This document shows, piece after piece, positions 52,401 to 63,066 of a DNA stretch of 64,000 bases (the stretch's first letter is position 1; each line of letters starts with the position of its first letter). The notes under the pieces were generated by a model. It was not told the DNA's origin and searched no databases. It saw nothing but the letters and a program-made list of their open reading frames with translations. A program made the position numbers and the translations under genes. The stretch comes from Hydrogenophilales bacterium (lineage in GTDB: Bacteria > Pseudomonadota > Gammaproteobacteria > Burkholderiales > Thiobacteraceae). Location of the stretch: NCBI GenBank assembly GCA_016235775.1, contig JACRIU010000127.1, positions 1-64,000 on the forward strand, read 5' to 3'.

Positions 52401-53010
52401 GGCTGCCCAGCTCAATCCGGATATCTTCGACGCGGGCCAGGTTTTCGCGCGTATCGCGCAAGCGGTTCTCGGTCTCGCGCCGGCGTTCCTTGTAAATCGA
52501 TACACCGGCCGCTTCTTCCAGAAACACGCGCAACTCTTCCGGCTTGGCATCGATCACGCGCGAAATCATGCCCTGCTCGATGATGGCATAGGCGCGCGCG
52601 CCGACCCCGGTGCCGAGGAACATGTCCATCACGTCGCGGCGGCGCACATGGATATTATTGATGTAGTAATTGGAGTCGCCATTGCGGTCCAGCACGCGCT
52701 TGGTGGAGACTTCGGCGTAAGCCGACCACTGGCCGCCGGCGCGGCCCAGGCTGTTGTCGAACACCAGCTCGACGCTGGCGCGCGACACCGGGTTGCGCCC
52801 GCCGGAGCCGTTGAACAGCACATCCTGCATGGTCTCGCCGCGCAGATGCTTGGCCGAGGATTCGCCCAGCACCCAGCGCACGGCATCGATTACATTGGAT
52901 TTGCCGCAGCCGTTGGGGCCGACGACGCCGACGAGTTGGCCGGGGACGTGAATGGTCGTGGGATCGACGAAAGATTTAAAACCAGCGAGCTTTATATGAG
53001 TGAGACGCAC
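49489..53010 (-). CDS. smc: Chromosome segregation protein SMC
   Basis: [58 protein letters not shown]; C-terminal [40 protein letters not shown]. Confidence 0.97.
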   Translation of the reverse strand: [1173 protein letters not shown]

Positions 53011-53070
53011 AATCGGGCTTCGTTATTTTAAGGAATTGAGACGGCTTACTCATCTTGTTGTCGTTGCCCT

Positions 53071-53110
53071 CTCTCCTAGCTCTCTCCCGCACGCGGGAGA
53101 GAGGGACTTG
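53071..53110. repeat. Intergenic hairpin (CCCTCTCTCC...GGGAGAGAGGG)
   Basis: CCCTCTCTCCTAGCTCTCTCCCGCACGCGGGAGAGAGGG between smc and queF. Confidence 0.7.
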
Positions 53111-53200
53111 GGCTCGCTACGCGAGTTTCAGTTTTAGCCGTCATGGCAGGTTTATAATTTTACCTAATTTTGACCCCAATTCATCCTAAAGAAACGACAA

Positions 53201-53620
53201 ATGCCGAGCAAACCTAGCAAGTCACTGGAAACATTCGATAATCCCAACCCCAACCGGGATTTTCACATCCATATGGAGATTCCCGAGTTCACCTGCCTGT
53301 GTCCCAAGACCGGCCAGCCGGACTTCGCCACCCTGTTTCTGGACTACATCCCGGAAAAACAATGCGTGGAATTGAAGAGCCTCAAGCTCTATATCTGGTC
53401 ATTCCGCAACGAAGGCGCGTTTCATGAGGCCGTGACCAACCGCATTTTGGACGATCTGGTGAAAGCCACCAAGCCGCGCTTCATGCGGCTCACGGCCAAG
53501 TTCTACGTGCGGGGCGGGATTTTTACCAACGTGGTGGCGGAATATCGCAAGAAAGGTTGGAAACCCCAGCCGATGATCGATCTGACGCAGTTCGCGCCGG
53601 ATTCAAATACCCGGGGTTGA
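53201..53620 (+). CDS. queF: NADPH-dependent 7-cyano-7-deazaguanine reductase
   Basis: [51 protein letters not shown]. Confidence 0.95.
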   Translation: MPSKPSKSLETFDNPNPNRDFHIHMEIPEFTCLCPKTGQPDFATLFLDYIPEKQCVELKSLKLYIWSFRNEGAFHEAVTNRILDDLVKATKPRFMRLTAKFYVRGGIFTNVVAEYRKKGWKPQPMIDLTQFAPDSNTRG

Positions 53621-54031
53621 TTATTGGAACAGGGATGGCGTGGTTTCGGATTTGCGCGGAATACGCCAATACCGCAATGCCACGACCGGCAAGATCAGGA
53701 GCGCGACAAATCCGAGTTGTTCAGCGATGGACAGACTAACAATATCAAAACCGGCGCCATAGGTTTCCACCATACGCCGCACATTCCAGATCAGGGGCGC
53801 AAACATCGCCGCGATCACCAGAATATTGGCGATAATTCTCGCGGGGGAAATGCTCCGTTCCAATTCGTCCATCGCGTTTTTTAACCATGTGACGGTCCAA
53901 TTCCAGTTTATATCGTCAGTTTGAAGATCACGCCTTAACGTATTGCTTAACGTCAACCGTACCGAGGAACGGTGTGGCATCCGGCTTTGCCGATTTGATT
54001 GGCGGGGAACGAAGGGGCGATCGGTCATCAC
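53621..54031 (-). CDS. Small hypothetical membrane protein (start uncertain)
   Basis: Two hydrophobic segments (ARIIANILVIAAMFAPLIW, LGFVALLILPVVALRYW); convergent with queF. Confidence 0.5.
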   Translation of the reverse strand: MMTDRPFVPRQSNRQSRMPHRSSVRLTLSNTLRRDLQTDDINWNWTVTWLKNAMDELERSISPARIIANILVIAAMFAPLIWNVRRMVETYGAGFDIVSLSIAEQLGFVALLILPVVALRYWRIPRKSETTPSLFQ

Positions 54032-54046
54032 CCGTGACCCGGACGC

Positions 54047-54781
54047 CTAGCGCATCAATAAAATCGCGCCGCTCCCGACTAACAGCGTGCTGATGGCGCG
54101 CTGAAATGCGGCTTGGGTGAGCCTGGTATGAATATGCCCTCCGGCATAGAGGAAAACCGCCATAAGCGGAACCGCCACGGCGAGCAGGTAAAGAAAGCCC
54201 AGCGAAAAATGCCCGGTTGCCCCGAATCCGATCAGGCGCCCGGCGCCATCAATCATGAAGACTGCGGCAAGCGTCGCACGAAAGGCGGCCTTGTCTATAC
54301 CGCGGGCTTTAAAATACGTCACATAAAATGGGCCCCCGGTTCCGAACAATACGTGAACCACGCCGCCTGACAGCCCTGCCCATATACCCCATGCCCGTGC
54401 AGCACCCACTTGGGGGGTGTGCCCGGACAGGCTATACAAACCAAAAACAATAATAAAAACGCCGAGCGCCTTAGTCAGGATATCCGTGTCGATTTGCTGC
54501 AAAAAGAAAAAAGCGACAATCGTGCCGATAAAACTAAACGGCAACAGCGACAGCACCTCCTTCCAGCAGATCTCGCGCCAGCTGCTCATCCCCATGCCAA
54601 TCGATGCGAGATAGTCCAAAACCAAAATCAACGGCACGACAGTCGAGATTGGCATGATGAAGACAAGCAAAGGGATCGCAATCAAACCGGAACCAAAGCC
54701 GGCAATGCCGCGCACCAAATAGGCTATGGCGATAATGGCCGCACCAGCCAAAAGCTGAATCGGGGTCAGCATCTCAAACAA
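54047..54781 (-). CDS. TauE/SafE-family sulfite exporter/permease
   Basis: Polytopic: IAYLVRGIAGFGSGLIAIPLLVFIMPISTVVPLILVLDYLAS...GGVVHVLFGTGGPFYVTYF. Confidence 0.85.
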   Translation of the reverse strand: MFEMLTPIQLLAGAAIIAIAYLVRGIAGFGSGLIAIPLLVFIMPISTVVPLILVLDYLASIGMGMSSWREICWKEVLSLLPFSFIGTIVAFFFLQQIDTDILTKALGVFIIVFGLYSLSGHTPQVGAARAWGIWAGLSGGVVHVLFGTGGPFYVTYFKARGIDKAAFRATLAAVFMIDGAGRLIGFGATGHFSLGFLYLLAVAVPLMAVFLYAGGHIHTRLTQAAFQRAISTLLVGSGAILLMR

Positions 54782-54884
54782 GAAGTCCTCCTATGAATGG
54801 CGGAACATGCACTATCCGCTTATCTTTAGTTGAGGGGCATAGCTTGCACATTATTACATTGTTGTACACTTATAAAAATGACAA

Positions 54885-56153
54885 ATGCACAACTTGATGA
54901 ACAACGACCTTTACCTCGGCCTTGATTTCGGCACCAGCGGTGCGCGCACCCAAGTGATCGACGCCAATGGCAGCCTGATCGCGCAAGCGCATTGTTCCTA
55001 TGACATCAACCAATGGCAAAGCTGGCTGCACGCGTTGACTTGGCTGTTCGCCACCCTGCCCGCCCCGGTGCGGCATCGGATCAAAGCCATCGCCATCGAT
55101 GGCACCTCGTCCACCGTGCTGCTGTGCGATGAGACCAACACGCCTCTGCATCCGCCGCAACTTTATAACGACGATCACGCGCGCGTCGAAGCCGAACGCA
55201 TTGCCGCCTGCGCGCCGCGTGGCCACATCGCCGCGGCGCCCAGCGCCAGCCTCGCCAAACTGCTCTATGCACTCAAACAGCCACATGCCAAGGCCCCCGC
55301 TTATTTCACCGACCAAGCGAGTTGGCTTGCCGCCATGCTCACCGGCCAGCCGGGCTATGCCGACTACCACAATGCTTTGAAGCTGGGCTACGACGCCGCC
55401 GCACGGGCTTGGCCCGATTGGATGCGTGCGCTCAAAGTTTCGGCCTATTTGCCGCGGGTGCTTACGCCCGGCGCCTTGCTGGGCGCCGTGACGCGGGAGG
55501 TGGCAAGCAAACTGGATATTCCGCCTACCTGCCGCGTGCGCGCCGGCACTACTGACAGCATCGCCGCCTTCATCGCCAGCGGCGCATGCACACCGGGTGA
55601 TGCCGTCACTTCGCTCGGCTCCACGCTGGTGCTGAAACTGCTCTCGACCCAGCGCGTGGAAGATGTGCGCTACGGCATTTACAGCCACCGCCTAGGCTCG
55701 CGCTGGCTGGCCGGCGGCGCATCGAACAGTGGCGGCGCGGTGCTGCGCCAATTCTTTGATGACGCGGCGCTGGACAAACTATCCCAGCAAATCGACCCGG
55801 CTCGTCCCAGCGGGCTCGATTATTATCCCTTGCCGGCAATCGGTGAGCGTTTCCCAATCAATGACCCGCAGCTCGCGCCGCGCCTTACCCCGCGCCCGGC
55901 AAACGATGTGCAATTCCTGCATGGCCTATTGGAAGGCATTGCCAGCATAGAAACCCTGGGCTACGCTTTGCTCGCGAAGTGTGGCGCCACCCCCGTCAAA
56001 CGCGTCCTCTCGGCAGGCGGCGGCGCAAAGAATATGGCCTGGCATGCGATCCGCGAACTGCATTTAGGCGTACCGGTCAGCCCCGCCCTGCACGCCGAAG
56101 CGGCTTATGGCGCGGCGCGCTTGGCGCAATTTGGCGATAAACTGCTATCCTGA
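54885..56153 (+). CDS. FGGY-family carbohydrate kinase
   Basis: YLGLDFGTSGARTQVIDANG...AIAIDGTSSTVLLCDETNTPLHPPQLYND...VTSLGSTLVLKLLS...RVLSAGGGAKNMAWH. Confidence 0.85.
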   Translation: MHNLMNNDLYLGLDFGTSGARTQVIDANGSLIAQAHCSYDINQWQSWLHALTWLFATLPAPVRHRIKAIAIDGTSSTVLLCDETNTPLHPPQLYNDDHARVEAERIAACAPRGHIAAAPSASLAKLLYALKQPHAKAPAYFTDQASWLAAMLTGQPGYADYHNALKLGYDAAARAWPDWMRALKVSAYLPRVLTPGALLGAVTREVASKLDIPPTCRVRAGTTDSIAAFIASGACTPGDAVTSLGSTLVLKLLSTQRVEDVRYGIYSHRLGSRWLAGGASNSGGAVLRQFFDDAALDKLSQQIDPARPSGLDYYPLPAIGERFPINDPQLAPRLTPRPANDVQFLHGLLEGIASIETLGYALLAKCGATPVKRVLSAGGGAKNMAWHAIRELHLGVPVSPALHAEAAYGAARLAQFGDKLLS

Positions 56154-56157
56154 AAAC

Positions 56158-56676
56158 ATGAGCGAATCCGGAATTACACTGCATGCCCACCTGCCGCTCG
56201 CTTGGGCTGCCACCGCCTCTTTTCCCCAGCCCTTAATAGCCGAATGGATGCACGGCAACCTCGTCTGCTTGCAAGCACTTGCGGCGTTGGAAAGCCATGA
56301 TAGAGAGATAGACGCCAGCGCCACCGGAGAACATGCCGCGGGGCGCTTGGAGGCTAAGGTGGATTTATTGCTACAACTGGTGGGGGAACTGATGCGCAAA
56401 CAGCAACCCGCCCCACCCAGGGTGGAGGTCATACTCGGCGCGGATGAAGTGATATGGGATGCAGCCACGCCCATCGCGGCCGGGAGCGAAGGCGTGCTCA
56501 CCCTGTTTCTGTCACCGCGCCTGCACTGGCCACTCACTTTTCCGGTGCATGTCACCGGCGTCCAGGGAACCAAAGTTCACGCCAAATTGATTCATCTGAG
56601 CGAAGACGCGCAGGAGTGGCTGGAGCGCACGCTGTTTCGCTACCATCGTCGCGCATTGCATTCCCGGCCGCGCTAG
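56158..56676 (+). CDS. PilZ-domain-like protein
   Basis: MSESGITLHAHLPLAWAATASF...GSEGVLTLFLSPRLHWPLTFPVHVTGV...; family call tentative. Confidence 0.5.
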   Translation: MSESGITLHAHLPLAWAATASFPQPLIAEWMHGNLVCLQALAALESHDREIDASATGEHAAGRLEAKVDLLLQLVGELMRKQQPAPPRVEVILGADEVIWDAATPIAAGSEGVLTLFLSPRLHWPLTFPVHVTGVQGTKVHAKLIHLSEDAQEWLERTLFRYHRRALHSRPR

Positions 56677-57038
56677 TTTTCAACAAACTCCAAGGCATTC
56701 CCATCCGGGTCGCGGCAGAACAAGGCGCGCCGCCCGGAGCGGCTCAGGGTGTAAGCAATCTTCAACTCATCGAGTTTGGCTTTAAGCGCGGCGATATCGT
56801 CGACCGCCAGCGCGATATGCCGGTCGCGCCCGCCATGTTCGGCGTGGATGGCTTGCGGCGCATTGGCCAAGGCGAGTACGTGAATCTGCTGCGCGCCCAA
56901 TTCATACCACACGCCGGGATAGCCCAGGTCCGGGCGCTGGGTGCTCGGGCTTAAGCCCAATACCCCTTCGTAAAACGCGCGCGCTTGGCCGATATCCTGA
57001 ACCAGGATCGAGCTATGCAGTAGTTGGGTGATTTTCAT
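56673..57038 (-). CDS. VOC/glyoxalase-family protein
   Basis: MKITQLLHSSILVQDIGQARAFYEGVLGLSPS...RDRHIALAVDDIAALK...LFCRDPDGNALEFVEN. Start corrected from the track's 57512. Confidence 0.88.
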   Translation of the reverse strand: MKITQLLHSSILVQDIGQARAFYEGVLGLSPSTQRPDLGYPGVWYELGAQQIHVLALANAPQAIHAEHGGRDRHIALAVDDIAALKAKLDELKIAYTLSRSGRRALFCRDPDGNALEFVEN

Positions 57039-57925
57039 GCGTGGGCCGTTTTTTCTTTTTCCATCCTGCCGGAAAAGACGCTTGCCGCCACGATCATCGC
57101 GCCGCCAATCCATTCTTGCAGGCTTAGGGTTTCGTGCGCCAAGTAGTACGACGATACCGCCACCACCACCAACTCGAATAACAAAATCACGATGGCTTGA
57201 TTCGCCGGGGTGTGGGTCAGCCCATACTGCATGGCCGCCGTGGCGATGAAAATGACCAGCCCAACCAGGAAGAGCAAGCCGAAGCCCGCCACATCGAGCT
57301 GCGCCGCCTTTTGCCACTGTGGCGGCTCGATCAAGGCCCAGATCAAGGCCACCCCCACCACCCCGCTCCATACCGCGAGCGCTTTCAATTGCACGGAAAA
57401 TTGCGCCGCTTGGCGCGTCAGCACATTGGTCAGGGCGAAGGCGATGCCCGCCGTAATCGCGATCCACTCCGCGCCGTTTTTCGGCCAGGGCTTGCCGAGT
57501 TCCGGATGCCACAACATGACCACTGCGCCGGAAAGTGCCAGCGCCATGACCAGGATCGCGGCTTTATTCAAGCGCTCATCCAGGAAATAGCGCGCGAAAA
57601 AAACCGTCCACAAGGGGGCGAGATAAAACAGCAGCATGACGCGCACGACTTCACCGTGGATCACCGCCACCACATAGGCCAGATTGGTCCAGCCCGCGGC
57701 CAGCCCGATCCAGATCAGGCGCGCCGCGCCCGGGTTGATTTCGCGCAAGGCATGGCGGTAGGCAATCAAGCCGATGCAAAGCGCGACCGCAAACACGATC
57801 AGCGTGGAAGCGATGCCATTCACCCCCATGCCGTCCAGCAGGCGGAACGGATACCACACCACGCCCCATACGGTGGCGCCGGTGAGCAAGCCGGAAATGG
57901 CATAGAGACTGCGGTTGGTCGGCAT
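57035..57925 (-). CDS. DMT/EamA-family transporter
   Basis: MPTNRSLYAISGLLTGATVWGVVWYPFRLLDGMG...; about 10 TM segments. ATGA overlap with the VOC gene. Confidence 0.88.
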   Translation of the reverse strand: MPTNRSLYAISGLLTGATVWGVVWYPFRLLDGMGVNGIASTLIVFAVALCIGLIAYRHALREINPGAARLIWIGLAAGWTNLAYVVAVIHGEVVRVMLLFYLAPLWTVFFARYFLDERLNKAAILVMALALSGAVVMLWHPELGKPWPKNGAEWIAITAGIAFALTNVLTRQAAQFSVQLKALAVWSGVVGVALIWALIEPPQWQKAAQLDVAGFGLLFLVGLVIFIATAAMQYGLTHTPANQAIVILLFELVVVAVSSYYLAHETLSLQEWIGGAMIVAASVFSGRMEKEKTAHA

Positions 57926-57967
57926 TCGGCTTACCCTTATAATCGTGGTTTTGTCTGGTGTGCCGCT

Positions 57968-59158
57968 GTGAATCCTGATCTCGCCAAGCTTCAAGCCTAT
58001 CCGTTCCAGCGGCTGCGCACGCTGTTTCACGGCATCACGCCTGCGGCGGATTTTACACCGATCAACTTATCCATCGGCGAGCCCAAGCATGCCACCCCTA
58101 CATTAATTCGCGAGGCGCTGATTCAAAATCTGGATGGCCTGGCGGGCTATCCCGCGACGCAAGGTGCGGATGGGCTGCGCGCCGGCATCGCGCATTGGCT
58201 GGAAAAGCGCTACCAAATACCGCATATCAACCCGCAGACCCAAGTATTGCCGGTGAATGGCAGCCGCGAGGCGCTGTTCGCCTTCGCCCAAGCCATCATC
58301 GACCGCGCCAAGCAGCCGGTCATCATTTCACCCAATCCCTTCTATCAAATCTATGAAGGCGCGGCCTTGCTGGCCGGGGCCACGCCCTATTACCTCAACA
58401 CCCAGCCCGGCAACGGCTACCGCATGGATTTCGGCGCCGTGCCGCCGGATGTGTTGCAACGCACCCAGCTCGTGTACGTGTGCTCGCCCGGCAACCCCAC
58501 CGGCCGCGTGATGACGCTGGAGGATTGGCGCGAATTGTTCGCCTTGTCTGATCGCTATAACTTTGTGATCGCCGCCGACGAATGCTATTCGGAAATCTAT
58601 TTCGATGAAGCCCATCCCCCGCTGGGCGCGCTGCAAGCCGCGCAGCAGCTGGGCCGGCAGAATTTTGTCAATTTGGTCGTATTCAGCAGCCTCTCCAAAC
58701 GCTCCAATGTGCCGGGCATGCGCTCCGGTTTCGTCGCGGGCGATGCGGAGATTCTGCAAAAATTTTTGCTCTACCGCACCTATCATGGCTGCGCCATGAG
58801 CCCGGCGGTACAGATGGCGAGTCTTGCCGCGTGGCGAGACGAAGCGCACGTCATCGAGAACCGGCGTTTGTATCGCCTGAAATTCGCCGCGTTCAAGGCC
58901 GAGTTGGCCGGAACGCTGGAAGTGGACATGCCGGATGCCGCGTTCTACTACTGGGTGAAAACGCCGATGGCCGATACCGAATTCGCGCTGGCCTTGCACC
59001 GGGACTATAATGTGACGGTTTTACCAGGCAGCTTTCTCGCACGTGAGGCGCATGGCGCGAATCCCGGCGCGAACTTTGTGCGCATCGCGCTGGTCGCGAA
59101 TGAAACCGAGTGTCTCGAAGCCGCCAAGCGGATTAAGGCCTTCGTGAAAACCCTTTAG
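57968..59158 (+). CDS. dapC: Succinyldiaminopimelate transaminase
   Basis: GTG start; LSIGEPKHATPTLIREAL...GSREALFAFAQAII...SPGNPTGRVM...FSSLSKRSNVPGMRSGF; upstream of dapD and dapE. Confidence 0.92.
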   Translation: MNPDLAKLQAYPFQRLRTLFHGITPAADFTPINLSIGEPKHATPTLIREALIQNLDGLAGYPATQGADGLRAGIAHWLEKRYQIPHINPQTQVLPVNGSREALFAFAQAIIDRAKQPVIISPNPFYQIYEGAALLAGATPYYLNTQPGNGYRMDFGAVPPDVLQRTQLVYVCSPGNPTGRVMTLEDWRELFALSDRYNFVIAADECYSEIYFDEAHPPLGALQAAQQLGRQNFVNLVVFSSLSKRSNVPGMRSGFVAGDAEILQKFLLYRTYHGCAMSPAVQMASLAAWRDEAHVIENRRLYRLKFAAFKAELAGTLEVDMPDAAFYYWVKTPMADTEFALALHRDYNVTVLPGSFLAREAHGANPGANFVRIALVANETECLEAAKRIKAFVKTL

Positions 59159-59221
59159 CCACAGAGGACACAGAGATCACAGAGCAAAGTCTTTCTCTGT
59201 GCCCTCTGTGATTTCTGTGGC
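59158..59221. repeat. Palindromic intergenic element, ACAGAG class (~9-bp internal period)
   Basis: GCCACAGAGGACACAGAGATCACAGAG ... CTCTGTGCCCTCTGTGATTTCTGTGGC. Confidence 0.9.
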
Positions 59222-59253
59222 AAAAACAAAACTTCAGTTTAGGAAAACAGATC

Positions 59254-60075
59254 ATGCAAGATATTCAAGCCACCATCGACGAAGCTTTCGAGCGCCGCGC
59301 CGACATCACCCCGCGCAGCGTGGATGCCAAGACTAAGGAAGCGGTCGAGCTCGTCATCAATCAACTCGATAAAGGAAAATTGCGCGTTGCGGAAAAAATC
59401 GATGGCCAGTGGGTCACGCATCAATGGCTGAAGAAGGCCGTGCTGCTGTCCTTCCGCATGCAGGACAATTTCTTCATCAAGGGCGGGTTTACCAATTACT
59501 TCGACAAAGTGCCGTCAAAATTCTCCGACTACAACTCGACCGATTTCCGCGAGGGCGGCTTCCGCGTCGTGCCGCCGGCCTCGGTGCGCAAGGGCTCGTA
59601 CATCGCCAAGAACGTAGTGCTGATGCCGTCTTACGTCAATATCGGCGCCTATGTGGACGAAGGCACGATGGTCGATACCTGGGCCACCGTCGGCTCCTGC
59701 GCGCAGATCGGCAAGAACGTGCATCTCTCCGGCGGCGTCGGCATCGGCGGCGTGCTGGAGCCGGTGCAAGCCAATCCCACCATCATCGGCGACAACTGCT
59801 TCATCGGCGCGCGCTCCGAAGTGGTGGAAGGCGTGATCGTCGAGGATAACTCGGTGATCTCGATGGGCGTGTATATCGGCCAATCGACCAAAATCTACGA
59901 TCGTGAAACCGGCGAAGTGAGCTATGGCCGCATCCCTGCCGGCTCCGTGGTGGTGTCGGGCAACCTGCCCTCGAAAGACGGCAGCTACAGCCTGTATTGC
60001 GCGGTGATCGTGAAAAAGGTCGATGCGAAAACGCTGTCGAAGGTGGGCATCAACGAACTGCTGCGCGGGGTCTAG
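59254..60075 (+). CDS. dapD: Tetrahydrodipicolinate N-succinyltransferase
   Basis: Left-handed beta-helix hexapeptides: [50 protein letters not shown]. Confidence 0.96.
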   Translation: MQDIQATIDEAFERRADITPRSVDAKTKEAVELVINQLDKGKLRVAEKIDGQWVTHQWLKKAVLLSFRMQDNFFIKGGFTNYFDKVPSKFSDYNSTDFREGGFRVVPPASVRKGSYIAKNVVLMPSYVNIGAYVDEGTMVDTWATVGSCAQIGKNVHLSGGVGIGGVLEPVQANPTIIGDNCFIGARSEVVEGVIVEDNSVISMGVYIGQSTKIYDRETGEVSYGRIPAGSVVVSGNLPSKDGSYSLYCAVIVKKVDAKTLSKVGINELLRGV

Positions 60076-60086
60076 TTCAAAATCTT

Positions 60087-60160
60087 GAACCACGGAGTAC
60101 ACAGAGTACACGGAGGAAAGCGTTTGAATGTACTCCGTGTACTCTGTGTACTCCGTGGTT
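60087..60160. repeat. Palindromic intergenic element, ACGGAGTAC class (~9-bp internal period)
   Basis: GAACCACGGAGTACACAGAGTACACGGAG ... TACTCCGTGTACTCTGTGTACTCCGTGGTT. Confidence 0.9.
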
Positions 60161-60174
60161 AAAAGGTCTTAAAG

Positions 60175-61405
<1,231 letters not shown>

Positions 61406-61414
61406 GCCCGGCCC

Positions 61415-62314
61415 GTGTTCAAGCAAGCCATCACCCAACTCCATACCCCGCGCGACTTATTACGTTTCGCAGTCAGCCGCTTCAATGAAGCGGAGCTATT
61501 TTTCGGGCACGGCTGTCTCAATGCGCTGGATGAAGCCGCTTATTTGATCTTGCACGCGCTGCACCTGCCGCACGACCGCCTCGATCCGTTTCTGGATGCG
61601 AAATTGTTGCCGCCAGAAGTGGAAAGCGCGCTGCATCTCATCGAACAACGCATCGTCAAACGCGTCCCCGCCGCCTACCTGACGCACGAAGCCTGGCTCG
61701 GCGATTTCCGTTTCTACGTCGACGAGCGGGTGATCGTGCCGCGCTCCTTCATTGCCGAGCTGCTGCGCGAGCAACTCGCGCCGTGGGTGGCGGATGCGGA
61801 GGGCGTCACGAGCGCACTGGATTTATGCACCGGCTCAGGCTGCCTCGCCATATTGCTGGCGCATGCCTTCCCCCATGCGCAAGTGGACGCGGCCGATCTC
61901 TCGCCCGATGCGCTGGAAGTGGCGCGCCGCAATATCAGCGACTACGGATTAGCGCAGCAAGTGACCCCGATAGCGTCGGATCTGTTCACGGCGCTTGCTG
62001 GCCGCCGCTATGATATCATCGTCAGCAACCCGCCTTATGTCGATCAAGCGGCGATGGCGGCCTTGCCCCAGGAGTATCGGCACGAACCGGCGCTCGCCCT
62101 GGCCAGCGGCCAGGATGGCTTGGATCACGTTCGGATGATTTTGAAACAGGCGCCCCAGCATTTAAACGCTGGCGGTGTGCTCATCGTTGAGTTGGGACAT
62201 CACCGCACGGAACTGGAAACCGCCTTCCCCGAGATCGAATTTACCTGGCCGGAAATGAGCGCCGGCACCGATTGCGTCTTCATCGTGACGCGCGAGCAAC
62301 TAATCGTCCAGTAA
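61415..62314 (+). CDS. prmB: Ribosomal protein L3 N5-glutamine methyltransferase
   Basis: GTG start; ALDLCTGSGCLAILLAHAFPHAQVDAADLSPDALEVA...YDIIVSNPPYVD. Confidence 0.93.
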   Translation: MFKQAITQLHTPRDLLRFAVSRFNEAELFFGHGCLNALDEAAYLILHALHLPHDRLDPFLDAKLLPPEVESALHLIEQRIVKRVPAAYLTHEAWLGDFRFYVDERVIVPRSFIAELLREQLAPWVADAEGVTSALDLCTGSGCLAILLAHAFPHAQVDAADLSPDALEVARRNISDYGLAQQVTPIASDLFTALAGRRYDIIVSNPPYVDQAAMAALPQEYRHEPALALASGQDGLDHVRMILKQAPQHLNAGGVLIVELGHHRTELETAFPEIEFTWPEMSAGTDCVFIVTREQLIVQ

Positions 62315-62391
62315 GTGCTTTGACAAAGGACGCAAGTCCGTCTTTAATTCATGCTTGCGTTACCCCTGATGCACAATACTTAGGAGGAGCC

Positions 62392-63060
62392 ATGCAGCAA
62401 CAGATCGATGTCTTCGTCGCCTCGCTCACCTCTTTTTGGACCAAGCTTGCCGCCTTTATCCCGCAATTGCTCGCGGCCTTGCTCCTGCTCTTCATCGGCT
62501 GGATCGTCGCCAAGCTAATCCGCGCCGCCTTCAATAAATTTCTGTGTGTCATTCACTTTGATCAACTCGCGAAAAAATCCGGCGTTGAGTCTTTTCTAAA
62601 ACACGGCGAGCTCGAAGTCTCGCTCACCAAGATTCTGGCCGAGTTGGTGTATTGGCTGGTGATGCTGGTGGTGATCATCCTGGTGTCGGATAGCCTCGGC
62701 CTGTCGAAGGTGACCGAGCTGTTTCACAAGGTGGCGCTGTATATACCAAATATCATCATCGCCATCATCGTGCTGGTGTTCGGCACCCTGCTCGCGCGCG
62801 CGATCAACCGCGTCGTCTTCGCCTATCTGAAAAACATCGGGGTCGAGGGCGCGCTAACCATCAGCACCCTTTCCGAATACGCCATCCAGATTTTCGTTGT
62901 ATTCGTCGCCCTGGAGCAGCTCAATATTGGCACACAATTACTCACCACGGCCTTTGCCATTGGCTTCGGTGCAGTGTGTTTGGCCTTAGCTATCGCGTTT
63001 GGGTTGGGTGGAAAAGATTGGGCGGCGGATGTAATTTACCGCCTGACGAAAAAGAAATAA
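62392..63060 (+). CDS. Small mechanosensitive-channel-like membrane protein (TM-helix repeat family)
   Basis: AGGAGG upstream at ~62382; four or five TM segments; LLTTAFAIGFGAVCLALAIAFGLGGKDWA. Confidence 0.7.
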   Translation: MQQQIDVFVASLTSFWTKLAAFIPQLLAALLLLFIGWIVAKLIRAAFNKFLCVIHFDQLAKKSGVESFLKHGELEVSLTKILAELVYWLVMLVVIILVSDSLGLSKVTELFHKVALYIPNIIIAIIVLVFGTLLARAINRVVFAYLKNIGVEGALTISTLSEYAIQIFVVFVALEQLNIGTQLLTTAFAIGFGAVCLALAIAFGLGGKDWAADVIYRLTKKK

Positions 63061-63066
63061 TCGTCG

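Noticed and set aside
50674-53031. Plus-strand ORFs of 353 and 430 aa
   Set aside because: Antisense to smc.
54870-55688. 272-aa minus-strand ORF
   Set aside because: Antisense to the FGGY kinase.
57197-57967. N-terminal extension of the 653-aa plus-strand ORF
   Set aside because: Antisense to the EamA gene. dapC homology begins at GTG 57968 (397 codons including stop to 59158).
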